DNA of 64,000 nt. It comes from Sphingobacterium sp. UGAL515B_05 (lineage in GTDB: Bacteria > Bacteroidota > Bacteroidia > Sphingobacteriales > Sphingobacteriaceae). Positions 53,831 to 62,274 of the stretch are shown piece after piece (position 1 is the stretch's first letter; the number at the start of each line of letters is the position of its first letter). The notes below the pieces were generated by a model. That model searched no databases, was not told the DNA's origin, and saw nothing but the letters and a program-made list of their open reading frames with translations. The stretch lies in the NCBI RefSeq assembly GCF_033097525.1, contig NZ_CP109907.1, positions 62,001 through 126,000 of the forward strand, written 5' to 3'. A program made the position numbers and the translations under genes.

Positions 53831-55408
53831 ATGAAAAATTTAGGCAACATAAAATATTGGGTACTTGGTTTTATCGGTATCGCTTCTTTTTCAAGTTGCG
53901 CTACTTCAATGGCCCAACGGGGCGGATATACTGGTTATAACAATTATAACAATGCTGGAGTTTCATTCCAGATGTTCTACGATCAACTCTCCCCTTATGG
54001 ACAATGGGTCAATGACCCCAATTATGGCTATGTCTGGATTCCGGACGTCGGCCCGAACTTCCAGCCTTATGCTACCAATGGTTATTGGACAATGACCGAC
54101 TATGGTAATACCTGGGTATCCAACTATGACTGGGGTTGGGCTCCATTTCACTACGGTCGCTGGAACTATAATGACCGCTATGGATGGGGATGGGTTCCTG
54201 ACTATGAATGGGGACCTGCATGGGTAAATTGGCGTCAAAGTAACGACTATTACGGTTGGGCACCAATGGGCCCGGGCATGAGTATCAATGTATCCGTTAA
54301 TATTCCAATGAACTTCTGGACATTTGTAGCGGTCAATCACTTTATGAGTAGGGATATGGATAGGTATTATGTTAATCGAAGAAATTACAATAATATCTAT
54401 AACAGAACCACTATTATCAACAATACTACGATAATTAACAACAACTATTATGTTGGTGGCCCTCGAAGATCTGACATCGAACGTTCGACAGGAAGAAGTG
54501 TGACAGTTAATAGAATCGCAAATGCCGATCGACCTGGATCTGCCCGTAGTAGCAGCAATCGGAGTAATGAAATCAGTATGTACCGTCCAAATGTAGACCG
54601 TAATACACGATCTTCTGCACGTCCTACAAATGTAGTGGATGCTTCTACCCGAACACGTAATAACAATAGTGAGATTTCAGATCGTACCAATCGTGTTATC
54701 AGCAATCGGGACAACATCGATTCAAGATCAGGAAGTCGTGAGTTATATATCGATAACAGCGGAAATGCTTCTGTAAGGTCTCGTAATGATGTCAACAACA
54801 ACGGCGGTTCAAGCCGTAGTTCAAATAATAATACCAGGACGAGCGAAAATGGAACTGTAAATCGAAATACGAACGGTACACAACCTAATTCGAATAACTA
54901 TGATTTTAGAACGCGGTCAGGTCGGCAATCGGATGCTTCAAACAATAACAACCCTACATCTACCAGTAGAGATAGACAAAATGGCTCCGTTGATAATAAT
55001 GGTGTTATAAACGGCAGAAGTACAGACTACAATAGAAACACAGATTATAATTCACGTTCGCGGTCAAATGCGAGCAGCTCTGACCAGACTGTGCCTCCAC
55101 GAGTGGTTCAACCGACAACAACGCCGCAACGCAATGGAAATTATGATGGCAGCAGAACACGTTCAAGCCAACCTGTGTCACAGCCTGTCCAAAATAGAAA
55201 TAACGATGCTGGCAGCAGGAGCCGTTCGAGCCAACCGGTATCGCAACCTGTAGCACAACCAACTCAAAATCGGAGCTACGAAAACACAAGAAGTAGATCA
55301 AATACAGACAATTCATCTTCCGTATCGCGATCAAGGTCTTCAGAAAGCTCCGGTGAACGTAGCTCTGGACGTTCTTCACAAGGATCAGAAAGATCTAGAA
55401 CAAGATAA
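53831..55408 (+). CDS. DUF6600-like lipoprotein with Ser/Arg/Asn-rich tail
   Basis: A 525-aa lipoprotein with lipobox FSSC (C23). Residues about 45-175 are rich in Trp, Tyr, Gly and Asp (QWVNDPNYGYVWIPDV, YGWGWVPDYEWGP, YYGWAPM), the pattern of the YXWV-type DUF6600 domain. The remaining 350 or so residues are low complexity, dominated by Ser, Arg and Asn, with two RSSQPVSQPV repeats (about 440-475). The tail is probably disordered and basic. Surface or periplasmic location is likely; function is unknown. Antisense frames here follow the biased composition and are not genes. Confidence 0.9.
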   Translation: MKNLGNIKYWVLGFIGIASFSSCATSMAQRGGYTGYNNYNNAGVSFQMFYDQLSPYGQWVNDPNYGYVWIPDVGPNFQPYATNGYWTMTDYGNTWVSNYDWGWAPFHYGRWNYNDRYGWGWVPDYEWGPAWVNWRQSNDYYGWAPMGPGMSINVSVNIPMNFWTFVAVNHFMSRDMDRYYVNRRNYNNIYNRTTIINNTTIINNNYYVGGPRRSDIERSTGRSVTVNRIANADRPGSARSSSNRSNEISMYRPNVDRNTRSSARPTNVVDASTRTRNNNSEISDRTNRVISNRDNIDSRSGSRELYIDNSGNASVRSRNDVNNNGGSSRSSNNNTRTSENGTVNRNTNGTQPNSNNYDFRTRSGRQSDASNNNNPTSTSRDRQNGSVDNNGVINGRSTDYNRNTDYNSRSRSNASSSDQTVPPRVVQPTTTPQRNGNYDGSRTRSSQPVSQPVQNRNNDAGSRSRSSQPVSQPVAQPTQNRSYENTRSRSNTDNSSSVSRSRSSESSGERSSGRSSQGSERSRTR

Positions 55409-55567
55409 TGACAGCCGAATAAAATAATAATTCATATCTGGCGGGTAAAATGAAAAATTTTACCCGCCTTTTATATGCATGTCTTTTTATATTTATCATG
55501 AACAATCCCTGCATTTTCACGTTAATTATTAAATTTACCGCTTCAAACAAAAAACAGATCGATAAAG

Positions 55568-56749
55568 ATGGCTTCAATTACCTCTATATTAGATAATGAC
55601 TTTTACAAATTCACCATGCAGCATGCTGTGGTCAAGTTGTTTCCAAAGGCCAAGGCACGTTATCATTTTATTAACCGGGGACATCATAAATTTCCCGATG
55701 GTTTTGACGTGCTCCTGAAGGAAGCCGTCAATGAGATGGCTAATTTGAAGTTAACAAAAGCAGAAAAGGCATTTTTTGCCAGAACATGTCCTTATATAGA
55801 CCCAACCTATTTTGACTTTCTTCAAGGGTATCGCTACGATCCCGAAGAGATAAAAATATTCCAGGATGGCCCCGACCTCGAAGTCATTATCGAAGGGTAC
55901 TGGTACCGTACTATTCTTTGGGAAGTTCCGTTGATGTCGCTCATCTGTGAACTTTTTTATGAATCTCAAGGTTTACAACGTGCCTCGGATGCAGAAGTAA
56001 TAGCCACGGCCAAAGATAAAATCGAAAAATATAAAAAACTCAATATCACGATTGCTGATTTTGGCACCCGCAGACGTCATTCTTATGAAGTCCATGATAT
56101 GGTCGTTCGCACACTGAAGCAATATGGCGAAAAAACATTTATAGGTACCAGCAATGTTCATTTGGCAATGAAATATGAGACGAAACCAATTGGCACACAC
56201 GCCCATGAATGGTTTATGTTTCACGCCGCCAAATACGGTTATAAAATGGCCAATCTACTTGGCCTTGAACATTGGTCTGATGTCTACCGGGGTGACCTCG
56301 GAATAGCACTGTCGGACACCTATACTACAGAAGTTTTCTTTCAGCAATTTGATAAAAAGTTAACCAAATTATTTGATGGAGTCCGTCACGATAGCGGCGA
56401 CCCGCTTGAATTTACAGACAAGGTTATTGCACACTATAAGAAAAATGGAATCAATCCCCTCTCAAAGACAATCATATTCTCGGATGGCCTGGACTATGAG
56501 AAGGTCGAAAGAATCGCAAGCTACTGTGAGCGAAAAATCTTGCATTCCTTTGGCGTTGGCACCAATTTCACCAATGATGTGGGACTCAAACCCATGAATA
56601 TCGTCATTAAGATGACTGACGCTTTACCAGAAGATGATCAATGGACTCCAGTTATCAAACTATCTGACGAACCGATGAAACATACAGGAGATGAGGACTC
56701 CATATATATTGCAAAAAAAGTATTAATGATTGATGATGACAATGCATAG
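55568..56749 (+). CDS. pncB: nicotinate phosphoribosyltransferase
   Basis: A 393-aa enzyme of the NAD salvage (Preiss-Handler) pathway, joining nicotinate and PRPP. Motifs: NDFYKFTMQHAV at the N-terminus, DFGTRRRHSYE (about 160-170), FIGTSNVHLAMK with the His phosphorylated in this family, and GVRHDSGDPLEF. Length and motif order match bacterial PncB. A methyltransferase gene overlaps its 3' end by about 17 bp. Confidence 0.97.
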   Translation: MASITSILDNDFYKFTMQHAVVKLFPKAKARYHFINRGHHKFPDGFDVLLKEAVNEMANLKLTKAEKAFFARTCPYIDPTYFDFLQGYRYDPEEIKIFQDGPDLEVIIEGYWYRTILWEVPLMSLICELFYESQGLQRASDAEVIATAKDKIEKYKKLNITIADFGTRRRHSYEVHDMVVRTLKQYGEKTFIGTSNVHLAMKYETKPIGTHAHEWFMFHAAKYGYKMANLLGLEHWSDVYRGDLGIALSDTYTTEVFFQQFDKKLTKLFDGVRHDSGDPLEFTDKVIAHYKKNGINPLSKTIIFSDGLDYEKVERIASYCERKILHSFGVGTNFTNDVGLKPMNIVIKMTDALPEDDQWTPVIKLSDEPMKHTGDEDSIYIAKKVLMIDDDNA

Positions 56750-57443
56750 AGATGTATACGGTGAGGCCTTAGATGATTACTTTGTACATCAAGAAGAAAA
56801 GTTCCCTTTAATACTCCATACAAGTTATGGCGACCAAGATGAAATGCCCGTCGAGATCTTCTTTCGGGAACCCGATGATTTTCCTGAACTGGAATTTATT
56901 GGACTATCCTTATGTGATGGACGTGTACTGGATGTTGGAGCCGGAGTTGGCAGCCATAGTCTGTATCTACAAGAAAAAGGTTTTGAAGTAGATGCACTGG
57001 AACTCTCGCAAACCGCCTGCCATATCATGCAGCAACGCGGGGTACAACATATTATCTGCGAAGATTTCTATAAATTCGAAGGCCAAAAATATGATACGCT
57101 ATTGCTTTTAATGAACGGAATAGGTCTTGCCGGTGACGTAGATGGTTTCCGAAAACTATTACAGCATAGTAAAGAGTTACTGACCGAAAATGGCCAACTG
57201 ATTTTTGACTCTTCAGACATCAGTTATTTGTACAACGATTACAACATCAAAAAACCAGCGCATTATTTTGGGGAAATTCAATACCAGTATGAGTACAAAG
57301 GGACTCGGGGAAATCTTTTCAAATGGCTCTATTTAGACCAGGATTTATTGATCAAAATTTCGCACGAACTGGGTTGGGTTGTCCAAATTTTATATGAAGA
57401 TGAGAATGATCAATACCTCGTCCGCATGGAACTAAAAAAATAG
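56733..57443 (+). CDS. class I SAM-dependent methyltransferase
   Basis: A 236-aa enzyme, with ATG starts at 56733, 56736 and 56742 inside the pncB 3' end, so translation is probably coupled. SAM-binding motif I is VLDVGAGVGSHSLYL (about 66-80), motif II VDALELSQ, then LLLLMNGIGLAG. The small-molecule methylase group is likely. A link to nicotinate metabolism is tempting given the overlap, but the substrate is unknown. A strong terminator follows. Confidence 0.9.
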   Translation: MMTMHRDVYGEALDDYFVHQEEKFPLILHTSYGDQDEMPVEIFFREPDDFPELEFIGLSLCDGRVLDVGAGVGSHSLYLQEKGFEVDALELSQTACHIMQQRGVQHIICEDFYKFEGQKYDTLLLLMNGIGLAGDVDGFRKLLQHSKELLTENGQLIFDSSDISYLYNDYNIKKPAHYFGEIQYQYEYKGTRGNLFKWLYLDQDLLIKISHELGWVVQILYEDENDQYLVRMELKK

Positions 57444-57471
57444 CCTGTTGTTTATAACAGGCTATTTTTTT
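57434..57471. terminator. bidirectional terminator after the methyltransferase
   Basis: Perfect 16-bp arms (57434-57449, 57456-57471) with A7 and T7 flanks. It overlaps the stop codon at 57441-57443 and serves both convergent genes. Confidence 0.9.
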
Positions 57472-57489
57472 ATTATATCATTATATATA

Positions 57490-58422
57490 TTACTTCTGTG
57501 TTCTTATATAGATATCTCCTAAGGATGTTTTTAAAATAACATCCTGTCCACCACCGTTCATTTTGCCTTTCACTGCATTTCCCATGGGGTTTGATTTGGT
57601 TTCCTCTTCAGGTTTTTCGAATTGAAATTCGTCCGCAGCATAGATATTTCCCATAGCAGATTTTACATCCACGTTAGCGCCAAAATTCTTTGGAAAAGCA
57701 ACATCTACGGCGCCCATGGCAGCGACCAAAGAAATCGGCCCTTTGACAGGTTGAACAAATTTGGCTGTAACATCTCCCTGTGAAACCTTTACATTAATTG
57801 GCCCGGTAACATTCAATAAATTCACGTTCCCCATCGTACTAGCAACTTCAACCTCAGCCCGGATATCTTTTAATTCGATAACTCCAGCATTAAACATGGC
57901 CCCACGCCCTCCTTTGATCGTCACAGGTAAATCCATTGGTATCTTGATACGAATAGAATCCTCTAAGGGCATTCCAACCATGCTTATTTCCGTCACTCCA
58001 CCTTCTGTCTTGATATTCATACCAAGTCCTGAATTATCCGATAATCCCGAGCCATTGATCACACGTAGGCCTTTTGCGCGGTCATTTTCTTCAGTCTCCT
58101 CCACCTTGGCTGTAATCAGCACATCTTTTCCTTTATAACCTTCAATATAAACATTATCCAGTTTTAGTAAAAGCTTGTTTCCCAAGTTGGGCACTTTAAT
58201 TTCTTTCCAGTTTTTCGGCCCACTACTACGACCGAATCCAGCGGAACTAAAAGTGAAATTATTACTATTATTTACTATAACGCCTGAAACTGCTCTGGCC
58301 TTTTTAGGAGGATTAGGAGGTTTTGGCGCAGCCACACTTTCTACAGTTTCATTTACCTGGGCCTGCAATGCGCTAGCAAAGATCAGTGCGACCCCAATCA
58401 TCATTATCCTTATCTTTTTCAT
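57490..58422 (-). CDS. exported DUF4097-like beta-repeat protein
   Basis: A 310-aa protein with a signal peptide ending near LQAQ (22). After a Pro-rich linker (PKPPNPPKKA) the rest is beta-repeat with serine/glycine turns, including ASTMGNVNLLNVTGPINVKVSQGD (split) and ASLGDIYIRTQK near the end, as in adhesin-like DUF4097 proteins. It is the third gene of a sigma/anti-sigma/DUF4097 unit, a common Bacteroidota arrangement. It may be a stress-induced envelope protein. Function is unknown. Confidence 0.82.
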   Translation of the reverse strand: MKKIRIMMIGVALIFASALQAQVNETVESVAAPKPPNPPKKARAVSGVIVNNSNNFTFSSAGFGRSSGPKNWKEIKVPNLGNKLLLKLDNVYIEGYKGKDVLITAKVEETEENDRAKGLRVINGSGLSDNSGLGMNIKTEGGVTEISMVGMPLEDSIRIKIPMDLPVTIKGGRGAMFNAGVIELKDIRAEVEVASTMGNVNLLNVTGPINVKVSQGDVTAKFVQPVKGPISLVAAMGAVDVAFPKNFGANVDVKSAMGNIYAADEFQFEKPEEETKSNPMGNAVKGKMNGGGQDVILKTSLGDIYIRTQK

Positions 58423-58519
58423 TTCGTTTTAGTTTGTCTTCATTATTTGTCAAATAATGCATTTTAAGCTTTTTCATAGATTAACCTACACAATCTGACT
58501 TCTACCTTAATATATCCTA

Positions 58520-59341
58520 TTATTGATTTAATAATACCGCATATGCCTGTTCTTTCACAAATTTTAGGGTAAACGGATCTTCCACAATTTCATTTAACTT
58601 TTCTTTTGTCGTTGCTTTCATCGTCGGATCCTCCTGTTGGGCCATCATCTGCATCAGTTCCATTTGTAAAGTGGGATCATTTTGCTCCACAAAAAAGTCC
58701 TGAACCTTTTGAGTACGTTCTTCCGGGCTTAGTCCACTTAATATGGTTTCTATTGCAGCCATGCGTACATTACTACTCTGATCTGATACAGCAGTCTTTT
58801 CCAAAGCTCCCATACTATTCCGATCTAACTTTCCCCCATCTTTCATCGCCAAGACAGCACTTAAACGTGTGCTCGCGGAACTCGAATCTTGAAGCATCTG
58901 CACATAATCCATCCCTTTTTCCATTTCATGTTGATCAGTTTCCAATACACTCTCCCTGAAAGATTGTTTTTCTTTACTTTTTATCCCCGCTATTGCCTTA
59001 ACGGGAGCTGAAGCCTCTTGGCTACCAGTATGAATTCCCATCACCTCAGCATCAACTGCTTTTGCGTTGTCTTCTTTTTCCGGAACAGTAATAGGATGTA
59101 CCGCAGCCACAGGCTTTTCTACTTCTATTTCTCGTTGTTGGTTAAAAGCAATAAAAGTTGCTGTCCCAACTAACAATGCTGCTGCCGCAATACTAGCCCA
59201 CTTCCATAAAGGTTTAATCTTTCTTTCCTGAACAGGAGGAACTACTTGTGGTCTTATTTTATTCCATAAGTCAGCCGAAGGTTCCCTCTGATCAAATGCC
59301 TCCCGATTAGCGTTTACAAAATCTTTTAAATTATCCCGCAT
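58520..59341 (-). CDS. anti-sigma-like membrane protein with HEAT-type repeats
   Basis: A 273-aa protein. The N-terminal cytoplasmic part (about 1-42; FDQREPSADLWNKIRP) is of the kind that binds a sigma factor. One membrane helix follows (about 47-66; WASIAAAALLVGTATFIAF). The periplasmic region ends in helical repeats of HEAT type (about 150-270; SSNVRMAAIETILSG, NDPTLQMELMQMMAQQEDP). It overlaps the sigma gene by 11 bp and lies 97 bp before the DUF4097 gene. Confidence 0.85.
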   Translation of the reverse strand: MRDNLKDFVNANREAFDQREPSADLWNKIRPQVVPPVQERKIKPLWKWASIAAAALLVGTATFIAFNQQREIEVEKPVAAVHPITVPEKEDNAKAVDAEVMGIHTGSQEASAPVKAIAGIKSKEKQSFRESVLETDQHEMEKGMDYVQMLQDSSSASTRLSAVLAMKDGGKLDRNSMGALEKTAVSDQSSNVRMAAIETILSGLSPEERTQKVQDFFVEQNDPTLQMELMQMMAQQEDPTMKATTKEKLNEIVEDPFTLKFVKEQAYAVLLNQ

Positions 59342-59888
59342 AATTATACCTTTCCTTCAATTGTTCGTATATTTTCTTTTTAGCACGATGATACTGGCTG
59401 CGTACCGCCACCGCCGTCATCCCTAATGTTTCCGCAACTTCATCATGGCTCATATTTTCAAACAGATAAAGGTTTACCACCATCTTAGGTACACCGGTCA
59501 GCTGATCGATTACAGCTTCTAAATCTGTCAAACGACATTCACGCCATTCTTTTTCCAGCAATTCGTCTTCGCCATCATCCTTAATTTCCAAATCATCCAC
59601 CGGCGTAAAATATTGCTTATTCTTCCGTAACAGTGAGATTGCCTTATTCACCCCCATCCTTCTCAACCAGGCTTCCACACTGAGAACTAAATGCCATTTA
59701 TCTGATCTTGAAAAAAAGTCAACAAAGGTTTCCTGTAAAATATCTTCACTTTCTTCCTGATTGGACAAAATTCGATAAATAGAATTAAAGATCTTTTTTG
59801 CATACCGATGATAGAGCTGTGCAAATCCAGACTCATTGCCCGTTTGGCACATCGCTAATAAATCTTTATCGCTAAGCTGATTTTGCAC
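59331..59888 (-). CDS. ECF RNA polymerase sigma factor
   Basis: A 185-aa sigma-70 family protein, starting with GTG. Region 2 is at about 14-83 (ESEDILQETFVDFF) and region 4 at about 125-175 (NMSHDEVAETLGMTAVAVRSQYHRAKKKI, split). The last codons overlap the anti-sigma gene by 11 bp, so translation is coupled. The regulon probably includes the DUF4097 gene downstream. Confidence 0.94.
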   Translation of the reverse strand: MQNQLSDKDLLAMCQTGNESGFAQLYHRYAKKIFNSIYRILSNQEESEDILQETFVDFFSRSDKWHLVLSVEAWLRRMGVNKAISLLRKNKQYFTPVDDLEIKDDGEDELLEKEWRECRLTDLEAVIDQLTGVPKMVVNLYLFENMSHDEVAETLGMTAVAVRSQYHRAKKKIYEQLKERYNYAG

Positions 59889-60028
59889 GTTCTAAAATTA
59901 ATACAGTTAATTCTTATGTTTCTACTATGTAGTCGGGGCTCTGCTGAAAATGTTGCAATATAATTTTATTTTTTTTCTAAAATAATTCTAAAAATGCACA
60001 AAAGCCCATTAAAGGGCCTCCGTTAAAC

Positions 60029-60057
60029 AAAAAACACTCAAGAATAAACTTGAGTGT
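60029..60057 (-). terminator. terminator of the small lipoprotein gene
   Basis: Perfect arms ACACTCAAG/CTTGAGTGT (60034-60042, 60049-60057) with a 6-nt loop and a U run leftward, 59 bp after the stop codon. Confidence 0.8.
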
Positions 60058-60115
60058 CTGCATTAATAAAATAAACTTAAGAAGGATTTTAAAACTCCAG
60101 GTATAAGATTATCGA

Positions 60116-60598
60116 TTATTTAACTTTTAGATAGGTCTCCACAATGGTATGTTTAACTCCCAATTCAGGTAAGTTTTCCTCACCGGTCTGAACCAATGTA
60201 TCTCCTTTTAAAGTAAGTTGAAAATCAAACTTATTACTTTCCCAATCGCGCATTGAACAATATTGTAATCTTTCTTGATAGTTGACACCATCAAAAGAAT
60301 AGGTGCCCCCGCCTGCGACAAACAGCGGTTCTTTACCTTTACCTTTTTCCTTATCGTGGTTAAAAAAAGAAAAATGGTCATCATTGAACATTTTAAACAT
60401 TTCGGTTTTGCTCGTGTCCGTAAAAGCAGTTACCGTATCTTTCCCTTTGATTGTTTTGCTTTCAATAAGCTTATAGGTACCGGTCAAGGATTTGGCTTTT
60501 ACTGCATCCGCATCTTTCTTTTCGGTATTATTTTTACATGAAAAGGCAAGACAGGAAATCGCAATCGCAAATAGCAGTTGATTTTTTAGGTTTATCAT
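60116..60598 (-). CDS. small lipocalin-like lipoprotein
   Basis: A 160-aa lipoprotein with lipobox LAFSC (C21). The mature domain opens SLTGTYKLIESKTIKG and ends in a strand-rich stretch, consistent with a DUF4488/lipocalin-like barrel. The internal DKEKGKGKEP is a basic loop. Function is unknown. It lies between the sigma operon and the SusD gene with its own terminator. Confidence 0.75.
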   Translation of the reverse strand: MINLKNQLLFAIAISCLAFSCKNNTEKKDADAVKAKSLTGTYKLIESKTIKGKDTVTAFTDTSKTEMFKMFNDDHFSFFNHDKEKGKGKEPLFVAGGGTYSFDGVNYQERLQYCSMRDWESNKFDFQLTLKGDTLVQTGEENLPELGVKHTIVETYLKVK

Positions 60599-60666
60599 AT
60601 TTTATAAAAGGTTTAAAGAGGCCAAACTACGAAAGTTCAGCCTCAATCAAAAACAAACCATTGTAA

Positions 60667-62262
60667 TTATTTATCCCACCAAACTCGACCGGACAACTTA
60701 TCTCCGCCAGGTACTGCAGCTGAAGCTGCTCTGTAGTTTTCGCCATTGATAGCCGCTTCAGTAGAAGGATAAGGGAATCTTCTTGGAATAGTCCCCGAAG
60801 TAGCATTTCCTGGATAATTCACAGGAGTTAACGCCGGATATCCGCTTCTGCGCCAGTTGCTCCAGGTTTCATAAAAATCGAGCATGGTTATCGTATGCGC
60901 CCAATATTGGGTATTGATCTGCTTCAAAGCGTTTGCTGCATCGAATGGATGAGCCGCTAGATACGTTTCTGCATCTGCGTCACTGATCGCTAATGAGCCA
61001 TCATACTGATTCAGATAGGTAATACTTGCCTTCACACCTTTTTTATAATGATCGCTTGCACTACCACCTATTCCCCAACGTTGGGCTGCCTCAGCCAACA
61101 GCAACTCGGATTCGCCATAGGTCAAAATAAATGTCGCACCGGTCCGCTTGATCATATTAGGATTGGGCGAAGAATATTCTGCAAATGTCGTATAACTTGG
61201 GTCGCTACTAATGTTATACTGCGCGTTTGATCCCAAATCTTTTCCATTCGGCATCCCCTTTTGCTTGGTTGGATCTGTGATAAAACTCCCGTTCTGTGTT
61301 TTGTCCTTTTCTGATAAATATAGTTTTGTAACAGCAACCTTTTGTAACCTCGGATCACTATTGCTTTTTAGGTAGTCAATAAACGTTTTAGACCATTTCA
61401 CATAATAATTCTCTTGGCCACCATCGCCCAATAAAACCTGGCTATTTCTATTCTGAGTAACCCTAGATCCTGATTCATCATGTAAAATAAATGCATTGTC
61501 GGCATTACTGTCCATTGTCTTACCCACAGCCTTCTGTACATATTCCTTCGCTTTAGATTCGTCTACTTTAACCAAACGCATTGCTGTTCGTAAGAGCAGA
61601 GAATTGCCAAATTTACGCCATTTGGCAATATCACCTTTATAAATAACATCACCAGTGACTTTATCACCATCATCCTTTAATGCTGCAGTAGCCGTTTCAA
61701 GTTCCTTTAACAAATCGTTATAGATGTCCTGCTGCTTATCATATTTCGGTTTATAAACTTTGGTATAAAAACCCAGTCCCGCCTCCGAATAGGGAACATC
61801 ACCATACAAATCAGTCAAGCGAGCAAAAATTAAAGCTTTCCAAATACGTGCGACATTGTACAGATTTGCATATTTTGGTTTGTCTTTTGTAAACTCAACC
61901 ACATCCACAATATTACGAACCTGCTCAATATAGGCCCCAACTGTACCCGTACCCCAATACGCCGCGGTATAGCTTTCATTCAGCATATATTTATCGCCGG
62001 CCCAATAACTCACTACAGTCGATAAACCCTGCATCATTGTCGACGAGTAAATTAGATTTCCACGCCATGTATCGTATGCAAAATCAAAACTTCCTGTATA
62101 AAATAATTGTGCAGAGCTCAATGTATAATTTGGATCCCAATTTTCTTTACCATAAGCAACGGGGTCTGTATTTATCTTATCAAAATCTTTTGTACAGCTA
62201 CTTTCCATAAATAATGTCGCTGCCATTAAACTAATAACTACCGGTTTAATATATCTTTTCAT
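60667..62262 (-). CDS. SusD/RagB-family outer-membrane lipoprotein
   Basis: A 531-aa surface lipoprotein; the ATG at 62262 gives MKRYIKPVVISL and lipobox MESSC (C23). The mature start DFDKINTDPVAYGKEN and the TPR-like helices with RLTDLYGDVPYSEA match the SusD-like group, and NWRRSGYPAL is near the C-terminus. It forms the lid of a SusC/SusD nutrient-import complex with the receptor 12 bp upstream. The imported nutrient (sugar or peptide) is not deducible; no glycosidase gene is in view. Confidence 0.94.
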   Translation of the reverse strand: MKRYIKPVVISLMAATLFMESSCTKDFDKINTDPVAYGKENWDPNYTLSSAQLFYTGSFDFAYDTWRGNLIYSSTMMQGLSTVVSYWAGDKYMLNESYTAAYWGTGTVGAYIEQVRNIVDVVEFTKDKPKYANLYNVARIWKALIFARLTDLYGDVPYSEAGLGFYTKVYKPKYDKQQDIYNDLLKELETATAALKDDGDKVTGDVIYKGDIAKWRKFGNSLLLRTAMRLVKVDESKAKEYVQKAVGKTMDSNADNAFILHDESGSRVTQNRNSQVLLGDGGQENYYVKWSKTFIDYLKSNSDPRLQKVAVTKLYLSEKDKTQNGSFITDPTKQKGMPNGKDLGSNAQYNISSDPSYTTFAEYSSPNPNMIKRTGATFILTYGESELLLAEAAQRWGIGGSASDHYKKGVKASITYLNQYDGSLAISDADAETYLAAHPFDAANALKQINTQYWAHTITMLDFYETWSNWRRSGYPALTPVNYPGNATSGTIPRRFPYPSTEAAINGENYRAASAAVPGGDKLSGRVWWDK

Positions 62263-62274
62263 GATTGTTTGCAA

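Noticed and set aside
53963..54801. Minus-strand frames opposite the DUF6600-like gene
   Set aside because: Driven by the skewed Tyr/Trp/Ser/Arg composition of the real gene.
60003..60017. GCCC/GGGC hairpin left of the lipoprotein terminator
   Set aside because: Only 4 bp of stem and no U run; the adjacent 9-bp hairpin suffices as terminator.
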